From: Affinirhizobium lemnae | GTDB lineage: Bacteria; Pseudomonadota; Alphaproteobacteria; Rhizobiales; Rhizobiaceae | Assembly: GCF_022968395.1 (NCBI RefSeq) | Contig: NZ_JALJQZ010000006.1 | Span: 62,001-126,000, forward strand | Length of the DNA stretch: 64,000 bases | Direction: 5' to 3' | Position numbers and translations under genes: made by a program | Notes under the pieces: generated by a model | What the model saw: the letters and a program-made list of their open reading frames with translations, nothing else | Database searches by the model: none | Told to the model about the DNA's origin: nothing | Part shown: in pieces, positions 17,277 through 26,262 of the stretch | How the letters are laid out: each line of letters begins with the position of its first letter | Numbering within the stretch: the stretch's first letter is position 1

Positions 17277-19727
17277 ATGATCCAGAAACTTGTCATCATT
17301 GGCAATGGCATGGCCCCTGGCCGAATGCTGGAACATCTGTTCGAACAGGCACCCGGTGCCTACGACGTCACCATTTTCAACGCTGAACCCCGCGTGAACT
17401 ATGACCGCATCATGCTTTCCCCGGTTCTGTCCGGTGAAAAGACCTATGAAGACATCATCATTCATGGTGACGCCTGGTACGAAGCCCATGGCGTGACGCT
17501 CTATCGTGGCGACAGGATCGTAGAAATCGACCGCGCCAAGCGCACCGTGACCTCGCAAAAGGGTGTGGTCGCTGACTACGACCGGCTGATCATCGCCACT
17601 GGCTCCAACCCCTTCATCATTCCGGTGCCGGGCAAGGACCTGAAAGGCGTTGTCGCCTATCGCGATCTGGATGACGTGGATGCCATGCTTGCTGCTGCCA
17701 AGGCGGGAGGAGACGCCATCGTGATCGGCGGCGGGCTGCTGGGCCTTGAGGCCGCTGCCGGCCTCAAGGCTCGCGGCATGAACGTGACGGTTCTGCATGT
17801 GATGCCAAGCCTGATGGAGCGCCAGCTTGATCCTGCCGCCGGATATCTGTTGCAAAAGGCACTGGAAGATCGCGGCATCAATGTTCTCTGTAAGGCCAAT
17901 ACCAAGGCGATTCTTGGCGATGGCAAGGTAGAGGCCGTGGAACTCGAGGATGGCCGCATCATTCCGGCATCCATCGTCGTCATGGCCGTCGGCATCCGTC
18001 CCAATGTGCAACTGGCAAAGGATGCAGGCCTCGCCGTCAATCGCGGCATCGTGGTCGATGATGGCATGATGACGTCTGACGGCCACATCATGGCACTTGG
18101 CGAATGTGCGGAAGTGGGCGGTCAGGTTTATGGCCTCGTTGCCCCGCTGTACGAAATGGCGCGCATCGCCGCCTCGCATCTGGCGGGTGACAAGACACCG
18201 GCCTTCGTTCATTCCGACACGCCGACGAAGCTCAAGGTCACCGGCATCGATCTCTATTCGCTGGGCGATTTTGCCGAAGGGCCGGACCGCGAGGAAATCG
18301 TGCTGCGCGACGCGACGGCTGGCATCTACAAGCGGCTGGTCATCAAGGAGAACCGCATCATCGGCACCGTGCTCTACGGTGAAACGGCTGATGGCGCCTG
18401 GTTCAACGACCTGAAGAAGAAGCAGACCGATATTTCGGAGATGCGCGATACCCTCATCTTCGGCCAGGCCTATCAGGGAGGGTCTCCGCTGGACCCTATG
18501 GCGGCCGTTGCAGCCTTGCCGGATGATGCGGAAATCTGCGGCTGCAACGGCGTTTGTAAGGGAAAGATCACCTCGACCATCACGGCCAAAGGCCTGACAG
18601 GGCTGGACGAGGTGCGCGCCCACACCAAGGCTTCCGCCTCCTGCGGATCCTGCACAGGTCTTGTCGAACAGCTGATGACAGTGACGCTGGGAGACAAGTA
18701 TAACCCGGCAGCTGTGACGCCCATGTGCACCTGCACCGAGCTCGGGCATGACGATGTGCGCCGCCTGATCAAGGCCAAGGGGCTTAAAACCATTCCCGCC
18801 GTCATGCAGGAGCTGGAGTGGAAAACCTCCTGCGGCTGCGCCAAATGCCGACCGGCGCTGAACTATTACCTCGTTTGCGACTGGCCGGATGAGTATGCGG
18901 ATGACTATCAGTCCCGTTTCATCAATGAGCGGGTTCACGCCAATATCCAGAAGGATGGCACCTATTCCGTCGTGCCCCGCATGTGGGGCGGCGTGACAAA
19001 CGCGAAGGAATTGCGGGCCATTGCCGACGTGGTCGACAAGTTCCAGATCCCGATGGTGAAGGTCACCGGCGGCCAGCGTATCGATTTGCTTGGCATCGAG
19101 AAGGAAGACCTGCCCGCTGTGTGGGCGGATCTCGGGCAGGCCGGTTTCATCTCCGGTCAGGCCTATGCCAAGGGTCTCCGCACAGTCAAAACCTGTGTGG
19201 GTTCGGACTGGTGCCGTTTCGGCACGCAGGATTCCACCGGCCTCGGCATCCGCATCGAAAAGTTCATGTGGGGTTCGTGGACACCGGCCAAGCTGAAACT
19301 CGCCGTTTCGGGCTGTCCCCGAAACTGTGCTGAAGCCACCTGCAAGGATATCGGCGTCATCTGCGTCGATTCCGGCTTCGAGATCCATTTTGCCGGTGCC
19401 GCTGGTCTCGACATCAAGGGCACGGACGTTCTGGGTCTGGTGAAGACCGAGGACGAGGCCTTGGAGGTGATCGTGGCGCTGACCCAGATGTATCGCGAAC
19501 AGGGCCGCTATCTGGAACGCATCTACAAGTGGGCGAAACGCGTGGGCCATGACGAGGTTCGCGCTCAAATCCTTCACGATACCGAGCGGCGCAAGGCCTA
19601 TTACGACCGCTTCGTCTTCAGCCAGCAATTCGCGCAGGTCGATCCTTGGTCGGAGCGCGTATCGGGCAAGGACAAGCACGAGTTCAAACCCATGGCAAGC
19701 GTCGGCTACGGCGAGGCTGCAGAATAA
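17277..19727 (+). CDS. nirB: Assimilatory nitrite reductase [NAD(P)H], large subunit
   Basis: 816 residues from the ATG at 17277. In order: FAD/NAD(P)H disulfide-reductase-like domain (LVIIGNGMAPGRMLEHL; AIVIGGGLLGLEAAAGLKARG), BFD-like [2Fe-2S] region (EICGCNGVCKGK, ASCGSCTGL, then a second CGCAKCRP), and the sulfite/nitrite reductase domain with the siroheme-[4Fe-4S] cysteines in DWCRFGTQDST and SGCPRNCAEATC. It reduces nitrite to ammonium in the cytoplasm. No siroheme synthase gene is seen in this window. The long antisense frame on the other strand is a codon-bias shadow. Confidence 0.95.
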   Translation: MIQKLVIIGNGMAPGRMLEHLFEQAPGAYDVTIFNAEPRVNYDRIMLSPVLSGEKTYEDIIIHGDAWYEAHGVTLYRGDRIVEIDRAKRTVTSQKGVVADYDRLIIATGSNPFIIPVPGKDLKGVVAYRDLDDVDAMLAAAKAGGDAIVIGGGLLGLEAAAGLKARGMNVTVLHVMPSLMERQLDPAAGYLLQKALEDRGINVLCKANTKAILGDGKVEAVELEDGRIIPASIVVMAVGIRPNVQLAKDAGLAVNRGIVVDDGMMTSDGHIMALGECAEVGGQVYGLVAPLYEMARIAASHLAGDKTPAFVHSDTPTKLKVTGIDLYSLGDFAEGPDREEIVLRDATAGIYKRLVIKENRIIGTVLYGETADGAWFNDLKKKQTDISEMRDTLIFGQAYQGGSPLDPMAAVAALPDDAEICGCNGVCKGKITSTITAKGLTGLDEVRAHTKASASCGSCTGLVEQLMTVTLGDKYNPAAVTPMCTCTELGHDDVRRLIKAKGLKTIPAVMQELEWKTSCGCAKCRPALNYYLVCDWPDEYADDYQSRFINERVHANIQKDGTYSVVPRMWGGVTNAKELRAIADVVDKFQIPMVKVTGGQRIDLLGIEKEDLPAVWADLGQAGFISGQAYAKGLRTVKTCVGSDWCRFGTQDSTGLGIRIEKFMWGSWTPAKLKLAVSGCPRNCAEATCKDIGVICVDSGFEIHFAGAAGLDIKGTDVLGLVKTEDEALEVIVALTQMYREQGRYLERIYKWAKRVGHDEVRAQILHDTERRKAYYDRFVFSQQFAQVDPWSERVSGKDKHEFKPMASVGYGEAAE

Positions 19728-19738
19728 GACGGCCCCTT

Positions 19739-19863
19739 CTGGCCTGCCGGCCATCTCCCCCACAAGGGGGGAGAAAACGCAACGCGCTGTATAGCACAAA
19801 CGCAGGCGCAGACGCCGCGGCAGGTTAGCCCCTCCCCCTTGTGGGGAGGGGTTGGGGAGGGGA
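19739..19863. repeat. Pair of inverted GC-rich intergenic repeats between nirB and nirD
   Basis: Two copies in opposite orientation: CTCCCCCACAAGGGGGGAG near 19755-19773 and CCCCTCCCCCTTGTGGGGAGGGG near 19829-19852, the latter continuing into GTTGGGGAGGGG. Each folds on itself, and the two can also pair with each other. This resembles the small palindromic intergenic elements scattered through rhizobial genomes. They split nirB from nirD inside an otherwise tight operon. Confidence 0.7.
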
Positions 19864-19886
19864 TCTCAACCAGAAGGACGACATCC

Positions 19887-20219
19887 ATGAACTGGAAAAC
19901 CATTGGACATATCGACGATATCCCGCTGCGTGGCGCTCGCTGCATCAAGACCCCGGGCATGAACATCGCCGTGTTTCGCACCAGCGAGAACGAGGTTTTC
20001 GCGATTGAAAACCGCTGCCCGCACAAGGCAGGACCACTGTCGGAGGGCATCGTGCACGGCAAGTCGGTCACCTGCCCGTTGCACAACTGGGTCATTTCGC
20101 TGGAAAACGGGATGGCGCAGGGTGCGGATGAGGGGGAGGTGCGGACCCTCGAAATCAGGAATGAGGACGGTCTGCTGTCGATCCTTCTCGATCAGCCGAT
20201 GATGGTTGCGGCGGAGTAA
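19887..20219 (+). CDS. nirD: Nitrite reductase small subunit (Rieske-like)
   Basis: 110 residues from ATG 19887. It has the Rieske-fold [2Fe-2S] ligand pattern: ENRCPHKAGPLSEG, then CPLHNWVISLENG. In the NirD family the cluster ligands may be present or lost; here both the Cys-x-His and Cys-x-x-His pairs are visible. It partners NirB. The frame upstream of 19887 runs through the repeat and is not coding by similarity. nasA starts four bases after its stop. Confidence 0.92.
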   Translation: MNWKTIGHIDDIPLRGARCIKTPGMNIAVFRTSENEVFAIENRCPHKAGPLSEGIVHGKSVTCPLHNWVISLENGMAQGADEGEVRTLEIRNEDGLLSILLDQPMMVAAE

Positions 20220-20223
20220 GCCC

Positions 20224-22881
20224 ATGCCAACTGAAACACGCACCACCTGTCCCTATTGTGGTGTCGGCTGCGGCGTCATCGCCAAGGTCGAGGATGATGG
20301 CCGGGTGAGCGTGAAGGGCGATCCCGATCATCCCGCCAATTTCGGCAGGCTGTGTTCCAAGGGCTCGGCACTGGCGGAAACTCTGGATATGGAAGGCCGT
20401 GTTCTGGCTCCGATGGTCAGCGGCAGGCCCGCCAGCTGGAATAATGCGCTTGATCTGGTTGCCGAACGCTTCTCTTCCGCCATCCGCGACCATGGACCGG
20501 ATTCGGTCGCTTTCTATCTCTCCGGCCAGCTTCTGACCGAGGATTACTACGTTGCCAACAAGCTGATGAAGGGCTTCATCGGCTCTGCCAACATAGACAC
20601 GAACTCGCGGCTCTGCATGGCCTCCTCCGTTGCGGGCCATAAACGCGCCTTCGGTTCCGATACGGTCCCTGGCACCTATGAAGATCTGGAGCTTGCAGAT
20701 CTCGTGGTGCTGGTCGGGTCGAACATGGCCTGGTGTCATCCGGTGCTTTATCAGCGCCTTGCGGCAGCGAAGGCCAACCGCCCGCAGATGAAAGTCGTGG
20801 TGATCGACCCACGCCGAACCGCCACTTGCGATCTCGCCGATCTGCATCTGGCGGTGCGGGGCAATGCGGATGTCGCCCTGTTCAATGGTTTGCTTCATCA
20901 TCTTGCGCAGGAGGGCCATGTGGATGAAGCTTACGTGGCGCAACACACAACCGGCTTTGCCGACGCATTGATGGCATGTCAGCACGCAAGTCTGGCCGAG
21001 CTTGCGGAAGCGACGGGGATATCCACCCTGCAATTGCGGCTGTTCTTCCAGTGGTTTGCAAAGACGCGCAAGGTCGTCACTTGCTACAGTCAGGGCGTCA
21101 ACCAGTCTTCGGTCGGCACTGACAAGGTCAATGCCATTATCAATTGCCATCTTGCCACAGGCAGGATCGGCAAGCCGGGATCTGGACCCTTTTCCCTGAC
21201 CGGCCAGCCCAATGCCATGGGCGGACGCGAGGTCGGTGGTCTATCCAATATGCTCGCCGCGCATATGGACATCGCCAATGATGCAGATCGTGATCGTGTC
21301 CAGCGGTTCTGGGCATCACCGGCCATCGCTTTAAAGCCAGGCCTGAAGGCAGTAGAACTGTTTGAGGCCGTCAAGGCAGGCAAGATCAAGGCGCTGTGGA
21401 TCATGTCCACCAATCCTGTGGTCTCTATGCCGAATGCCGATGTCGTCAAGGCGGCCATCGAAACCTGCCCGTTCGTGGTGGTGTCGGACATGTACGGCAG
21501 TACCGACACGGCAAGACTTGCTCATGTTCTGCTTCCCTCCGCCGGATGGGGTGAGAAAAGCGGAACCGTTACCAATTCCGAGCGCCGCATTTCGCGCCAG
21601 CGCCCGTTTCTGGCCGCCCCTGCCGAGGCGCAAGCCGACTGGTGGCAAATGGCGCAAGTGGGCTGCCGGATGGGGTTCGGTGCCGGATTTGCCTATCAGA
21701 ACGCCAGCGAGATCTTCCAGGAGCATGCAGCTCTTTCAGCCTTCGAAAACGATGGCAACCGGGATTTTGATATCGGTGCTCACGCCGCGCTGGAGCGGCA
21801 GGAGTATGATGCGCTCGAACCCTTCCAATGGCCCCAGCGAGCAGGATCCAAGCCTGACGAGACGCGCTTCTTCGCCAACGGTCGGTTCTATCACCCGGAT
21901 GGCCGTGCCCGCTTCGTGCCGGTTCAAGCAATTCTCGACCATCGTCCTTCCACGGAGTTTCCGCTCATCCTGAACACCGGACGTATCCGGGATCAGTGGC
22001 ACACCATGACCCGTACGGGCAAAAGTGCCCGCCTTTCGTCGCACATGGCCGAGCCCTTTGCAGAGATCAGCCCCTCCGATGCCCGGCAGTTTGATCTTGA
22101 GGATGCGGATCTGGTGGAACTGACCGGGACCACGGGCGCCAGATGCATTGTCCGTGCCCTGATCACGGATCGACAGGCTCCGGGCTCGGTCTTCGCCCCC
22201 ATGCATTGGAACGACAGCAATTCGGCGCGCGCGCGTGTCGATGCCTTGGTATCCAATGAGCGCGATCCGATTTCCGGCCAGCCCGCACTGAAGAACGCTG
22301 CCATTACAATGAAAAAAGTCGAGGCATCCTGTCATGCCTTCCTTATCTGCCGTGAAAAGCCTCTCGAGCTCGATTTCGACTACTGGGCTATAGCGCCGTG
22401 TGAGGGCGGATATCGATTGGAACTTGCAGGTCATCCGCCAACAGATGGCTGGCAATCATGGCTCGTAAGAACAGTTCGGCTTCCCGAAAATTCAGACATC
22501 GTCGGACTGTCTGACGAGCCTACCGGTGCCGTGCGCGTGGCCGCATTTGCCGGAGAGCAGTTGCTGGCCGCTCTCTTCGTGGCATCTCGTCCGGTTGCCG
22601 TGTCACGTCAATGGGCAGTCAGCCAGTTGATGGAGACGCATGACAGGCGGTCACGCATTGCCTTGATCGCCGGTCGACCACCCGCGGATCAGCCGGACAA
22701 GGGCGCCATCATCTGCTCCTGCTTCAATGTCGGGCTCAACGAGATCGCGGCAGCGGCACAAACCGGTTGCAATACCGTTGCCGCCATCGGAGAGGTGCTG
22801 AAAGCGGGAACAAATTGCGGTTCCTGCCGTCCCGATATCCGCCGGATCATCACCGAGCGTCAGGTCATCGCCGCCGAGTGA
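20224..22881 (+). CDS. nasA: Assimilatory nitrate reductase, molybdopterin catalytic subunit
   Basis: 885 residues. The N-terminal [4Fe-4S] motif TCPYCGVGCG...RLCSKG is followed by Mo-bisMGD domains (LCMASSVAGHKRAFGSD, MSTNPVVSMPNADVV, RIRDQWHTMTRTGKSARL). The C-terminal extension IICSCFNVGLNEI...TNCGSCRPDIRR is a BFD-like [2Fe-2S] domain. It reduces nitrate to nitrite in the cytoplasm. No separate NADH-reductase subunit (NasB/NasC type) is encoded nearby, so electrons must come from another protein. It ends the operon; its last 17 bases overlap the convergent HPP gene. Confidence 0.94.
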   Translation: MPTETRTTCPYCGVGCGVIAKVEDDGRVSVKGDPDHPANFGRLCSKGSALAETLDMEGRVLAPMVSGRPASWNNALDLVAERFSSAIRDHGPDSVAFYLSGQLLTEDYYVANKLMKGFIGSANIDTNSRLCMASSVAGHKRAFGSDTVPGTYEDLELADLVVLVGSNMAWCHPVLYQRLAAAKANRPQMKVVVIDPRRTATCDLADLHLAVRGNADVALFNGLLHHLAQEGHVDEAYVAQHTTGFADALMACQHASLAELAEATGISTLQLRLFFQWFAKTRKVVTCYSQGVNQSSVGTDKVNAIINCHLATGRIGKPGSGPFSLTGQPNAMGGREVGGLSNMLAAHMDIANDADRDRVQRFWASPAIALKPGLKAVELFEAVKAGKIKALWIMSTNPVVSMPNADVVKAAIETCPFVVVSDMYGSTDTARLAHVLLPSAGWGEKSGTVTNSERRISRQRPFLAAPAEAQADWWQMAQVGCRMGFGAGFAYQNASEIFQEHAALSAFENDGNRDFDIGAHAALERQEYDALEPFQWPQRAGSKPDETRFFANGRFYHPDGRARFVPVQAILDHRPSTEFPLILNTGRIRDQWHTMTRTGKSARLSSHMAEPFAEISPSDARQFDLEDADLVELTGTTGARCIVRALITDRQAPGSVFAPMHWNDSNSARARVDALVSNERDPISGQPALKNAAITMKKVEASCHAFLICREKPLELDFDYWAIAPCEGGYRLELAGHPPTDGWQSWLVRTVRLPENSDIVGLSDEPTGAVRVAAFAGEQLLAALFVASRPVAVSRQWAVSQLMETHDRRSRIALIAGRPPADQPDKGAIICSCFNVGLNEIAAAAQTGCNTVAAIGEVLKAGTNCGSCRPDIRRIITERQVIAAE

Positions 22882-24043
22882 TGGCCATCTGGTCCAGTTC
22901 GCTTTGAAAGAGAGCTGCGAGCAGGTCCGATTGGCTGACGATGCCGACAAGCCTATTGTCGGCATCCACAACGGGCATCTGGTCAAGGCCCTGGTCGACC
23001 ATCGGCGAAACCAGCGATGTGATGCGCGTTTCAGGAATTGCGGATTGAACCCGCGTCTGCATGATTTCGTCCACTCTGGTGGGGAGCTGCCGCTTGCTGA
23101 ACAGCGCAAGCATGCGATGACCAAGCCCAAGTTTCAGCGATCCGTCACTGGAAAGAACGGAGTTCTCGAGAAAGTCTTCCAGGCCCACGATCCCGGTGAG
23201 CTTACCGTTGGCGTCCACGACCGGCAGTGCCTTCACATGGCGCGTCATGAAAATCCGCCAGACAGCTTTCAGGCTTTGGCCCGTCGTGGCGAAGATCACG
23301 TCGCGAGACATGATGTCGCTGCACGTCACTGCGCTGGTCTGCCGCTCGAATGCGCGGATCTGCGCCCTGTGAAAAAGGAGATCCAGATCCTCCGGGCTCA
23401 CATCGATGAACTCATCCTGCTCCTGGATCACCGCCTCGATGTCCGATGCGACGACACCGATGCGATGAGAGGGCGCAGGATCTGCCGTTCCCTGTCGGGA
23501 TGGCTGGCTGCCGGGCGTTGCATGCGGATAGCGCCGGCCTGTCACATTGTTGAAAAGCAAGGCGATGACGAGAAGGATGACGGAATTGAGCGCGATCGGC
23601 GAAAGAACGAACCAATAGCCCGCTTTCTGGATTGCCGGACCGCCCAGAACAGCTGTTAGTGCCACCGCGCCGCTCGGCGGATGCAGGCAGTTCAGCATCA
23701 GCATGATGGCAATTGCAGCCGAGACGGCGATGGCAGCCGCCAGCAATGGTGCGCCGAGAAACTTCGCGCATGTTACGCCAATGACGGCAGCGATCAGGTT
23801 GCCGCCGAGGATCGACCAAGGCTGGGCCAGAGGGCTGGCGGGTGCTGCGAAAAGCAGCACGGCGGACGCGCCCATTGGCGCGACGAGCAGTGGAACGCTG
23901 GCATCGGACTGAAGGGCGATTGTGCTGACCAGTCCGGTCGCAAGGATGCCGGTCAGTGCCCCCAGCGATGCGCGAAGCTTTTCGCGTGGGCTGGTCGGCA
24001 CGATTGCCGGATTGAGTTTATGAAAAAGCGACATGCCTGGCAT
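22865..24043 (-). CDS. HPP-family membrane protein with two CBS domains
   Basis: 392 residues. The N-terminal half has about four to five hydrophobic segments and the signature CLHPPSGAVALTAVLGG; the C-terminal half has two CBS domains (CSDIMSRDVIFATTGQSL...GIVGLEDFL and VDEIMQTRVQSAIPETRI...GIVSQSDLLAALF) that usually bind adenine nucleotides. Plant plastid and cyanobacterial HPP proteins have been reported to move nitrite, so its place against nasA suggests nitrite transport gated by energy state; this is inference. An ATG at 24034 is an alternative start. Confidence 0.85.
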   Translation of the reverse strand: MPGMSLFHKLNPAIVPTSPREKLRASLGALTGILATGLVSTIALQSDASVPLLVAPMGASAVLLFAAPASPLAQPWSILGGNLIAAVIGVTCAKFLGAPLLAAAIAVSAAIAIMLMLNCLHPPSGAVALTAVLGGPAIQKAGYWFVLSPIALNSVILLVIALLFNNVTGRRYPHATPGSQPSRQGTADPAPSHRIGVVASDIEAVIQEQDEFIDVSPEDLDLLFHRAQIRAFERQTSAVTCSDIMSRDVIFATTGQSLKAVWRIFMTRHVKALPVVDANGKLTGIVGLEDFLENSVLSSDGSLKLGLGHRMLALFSKRQLPTRVDEIMQTRVQSAIPETRITSLVSPMVDQGLDQMPVVDADNRLVGIVSQSDLLAALFQSELDQMAITRRR

Positions 24044-24157
24044 CTCTGCGCAACGGAACGATGCGCTGCAATAGCATGTTGCCCATCCCTTAGGCAGAAG
24101 AGATTTTCTAAATTTCAGGGGCTGCTGAAATGTTTGCTTCGGACGGGGCAGGTGGCA

Positions 24158-24826
24158 TCAGTTGCGCGTTGCCGTGCTGGAAGCGAAAGTCCTGCTCGCA
24201 TCGCCAACAATCGACACATGGGAGTAGGCGGCGCAGGAGGCCGCTGCTCCATCCCGGTTCAAAATGGCTCTGACGATACCCTCGTGCTCATCCCAGGAGA
24301 GTTGCAAGCGGCCCTCCAGGCGAAACTGAGCGCGACGAAAGGGTGCAAGGCGCGCTCTTGTCTGGAGCACGGTTTCCTGAATATGCGCATTGTGAGCGCC
24401 GGAATAGAGCCGGTTATGAAACTCGGTGTTAAAGGCCGCGTAGTCTTCCGATGCTCCGGTCTTTACGATGTCGAAGCTTTCCCGATGGAGAGATTCCAGC
24501 TCCTCGCGCTCCTGCGCAGTCATTCGTTCTGCTGAAAGTCGGGCGCAGATTGCCTCCAGTTCAGCCATAGCCTCGAACATGGAACTGAGGAATTCACCGG
24601 AAACATTGGTCACGACAGCACTGCGGTTGGGCGGGCGCTCCACCAGTCCCATGGCGCAGAGCTGCCTAAGTGCTTCACGAACTGGCGTTCTAGAAACCTG
24701 GAAGCGGCTGGCCAGCCCACCTTCGTCAAGCTTTGCGCCGGGTTGAAGATCACCACTGATAATGAGGTCGGAGATCGCGCGGACCAACTGTTCGACCGTG
24801 TCTCCTGTTCTGACCAATTCCCTCAC
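24158..24826 (-). CDS. GntR-family regulator (FCD type)
   Basis: 222 residues with a GTG start (an in-frame TAG lies just upstream). N-terminal winged HTH: LQPGAKLDEGGLASRFQVSRTPVREALRQLCAMGLVERPPNRSAVV. The C-terminal FCD effector domain includes FNTEFHNRLYSGAHN and WDEHEGIVRAIL. It is divergent from the BMP-type ABC operon and is its likely regulator. The repeated motif TGCATACA in the shared upstream region (24980, 25061, and the variant TGCATGCA at 24849) is a candidate operator. Confidence 0.85.
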   Translation of the reverse strand: MRELVRTGDTVEQLVRAISDLIISGDLQPGAKLDEGGLASRFQVSRTPVREALRQLCAMGLVERPPNRSAVVTNVSGEFLSSMFEAMAELEAICARLSAERMTAQEREELESLHRESFDIVKTGASEDYAAFNTEFHNRLYSGAHNAHIQETVLQTRARLAPFRRAQFRLEGRLQLSWDEHEGIVRAILNRDGAAASCAAYSHVSIVGDASRTFASSTATRN

Positions 24827-25114
24827 AATATCGATGACCTATCAAAGCTGCATGCACTTATTCGAGCTTAGCGGAGATTCGGTGAAAGCGAAACGCCATC
24901 TTATAAGCCGATCGAAGGTCATGCGCGAATTTTACGCAGACTGAAGTTTTGCCTCAAAATATAGCGCGTCAATTCAAAGTGCATACAGTTTTCGCATTTA
25001 TGCTGAGCTTTTTCGTGAATTGATGCCGCCCTACCGGCTGTTTCAGGCTGGCATAGGGATTGCATACACTTTTTTAGAGCCGGCAGAAGCCGGATTAAAA
25101 AAGGGGAACGACCA
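24827..25114. promoter_or_regulatory. gntR/ABC intergenic region with repeated TGCATACA motifs
   Basis: Two near-identical direct repeats, TGCATACAGTTTT at 24980-24992 and TGCATACACTTTT at 25061-25073, plus TGCATGCACTTA at 24849-24860. The middle octamer fits the size of FCD-type GntR half-sites. The copy at 25061 overlaps the -12 element of the sigma54-type promoter, so a bound repressor would block it. A small hairpin (CCGGC-AGAA-GCCGG) lies just before the ribosome site of the first ABC gene. Confidence 0.5.
25049..25065 (+). promoter_or_regulatory. Sigma54-type promoter of the BMP ABC/amidohydrolase operon
   Basis: TGGCATAGGGATTGCAT matches the RpoN pattern TGGCA-N6-TTGCW: the invariant GG and GC are at the right spacing, while the CG after TGGCA is TA. 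Transcription would start near 25075, about 40 bases before the first gene. It is weaker than the nrt promoter but suggests the same nitrogen control. Confidence 0.7.
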
Positions 25115-26245
25115 ATGATCAAGTTGCCTTCCGTATCTCGCAGACAGTTTCTTCAGACGACCTTGGCGGGCGCCGCAGCAGCAGCAGCCACGCCGGGCCT
25201 GCTTTCCTCCGCAGCCTTTGCTGCGACGCCGTTGACGATCGGATTTATCTACGTCGGACCCAAGGATGATTACGGCTACAACCAAGCGCATGCCGAAGGT
25301 GCAGCCGCCCTGAAGTCCATCGAAGGCATCACGCTGGTGGAAGAAGAAAATGTGCCCGAGACCGTGGATGTCCAGAAGACCATGGAATCCATGATCAACC
25401 TTGATGGCGCGAAACTGCTGTTCCCGACCTCATTCGGTTATTTCGATCCCCATGTACTGGCCATGGCGAAGAAGTATCCGGATGCGCAGTTCCGCCATTG
25501 CGGCGGTCTCTGGACCAAGGAAAAGCATCCGGCCAATGTCGGCTCCTATTTCGGTTACATCCATCAGGGCCAATACCTGAACGGTATCACCGCCGGTTAC
25601 GCCTCGAAGAGCAAGAAGATCGGCTTCGTGGCGGCCAAGCCCATTCCGCAGGTCCTCCAGAACATCAATGCCTTCCTGCTCGGTGCCCGCTCTGTCGATC
25701 CGTCCATCACCTGCCAGGTCATCTTTACCGGTGAATGGTCGCTGGCCGTGAAGGAAGCGGAAGCCACCAACGCTCTCATCGACCAGGGCGCCGATGTCAT
25801 CACCTGCCACGTCGATAGCCCGAAGGTCGTTGCCCAGACGGCTGCCGGTCGCGGCGCTTTCGTCTGCGGCTATCACGCCAACCAGTCGGCTCTGGCCGGT
25901 GACAAATATCTGACCGGTGCCGAATGGGCCTGGGGCAATGTCTATACGGATTTCATCAAGACGATGCAGGCAGGCAAGCCAATCGGCAATTTCGTGCGCG
26001 GTGGCCTGAAGGACGGCTTCGTCAAGATGAGCCCGCTCGGTAAAGCAGTTTCTGCCGATGCGCGCGCCAAGTTCGAAGCCACGCAAAAGACCATGCTTGG
26101 CGGAAACTTTGCGGTCTTCAAGGGTGGCCTGAAGGATAACAAGGGCAATGTCGTCGTTCCCGCAGGCAAGGACTATACCGAGCAGGCCATCGAGCTCGAA
26201 AGCATGAACTATCTCGTTGAAGGCGTCATCGGCTCCGTCGCCTGA
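25115..26245 (+). CDS. BMP-family ABC substrate-binding protein
   Basis: 376 residues with a Tat-type signal (VSRRQFLQTTLAGAAAAAATPGLLSSAAFA). The BMP/Med fold is visible: TIGFIYVGPKDDYGYNQAHAEGAAAL, FPTSFGYFDPHVLAMAKKYPDAQF, GQYLNGITAGYASKSKKIGFVAAKP. Members of this family bind nucleosides, purines or other small nitrogenous compounds. The downstream formamidase- and biuretase-like enzymes suggest a urea- or amide-type nitrogen compound. The AAAAAAGGGG ribosome site precedes the ATG. Confidence 0.88.
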   Translation: MIKLPSVSRRQFLQTTLAGAAAAAATPGLLSSAAFAATPLTIGFIYVGPKDDYGYNQAHAEGAAALKSIEGITLVEEENVPETVDVQKTMESMINLDGAKLLFPTSFGYFDPHVLAMAKKYPDAQFRHCGGLWTKEKHPANVGSYFGYIHQGQYLNGITAGYASKSKKIGFVAAKPIPQVLQNINAFLLGARSVDPSITCQVIFTGEWSLAVKEAEATNALIDQGADVITCHVDSPKVVAQTAAGRGAFVCGYHANQSALAGDKYLTGAEWAWGNVYTDFIKTMQAGKPIGNFVRGGLKDGFVKMSPLGKAVSADARAKFEATQKTMLGGNFAVFKGGLKDNKGNVVVPAGKDYTEQAIELESMNYLVEGVIGSVA

Positions 26246-26262
26246 TTGAAGGAGCGGAAGTC

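Noticed and set aside
17244..19799. 851-codon open frame antisense to nirB
   Set aside because: It mirrors the third-position bias of nirB, has no recognisable motifs and no ribosome site; the sense gene is complete.
19739..19863. CRISPR-like repeat
   Set aside because: Only two copies in opposite orientation without regular spacers; it is a palindromic intergenic element.
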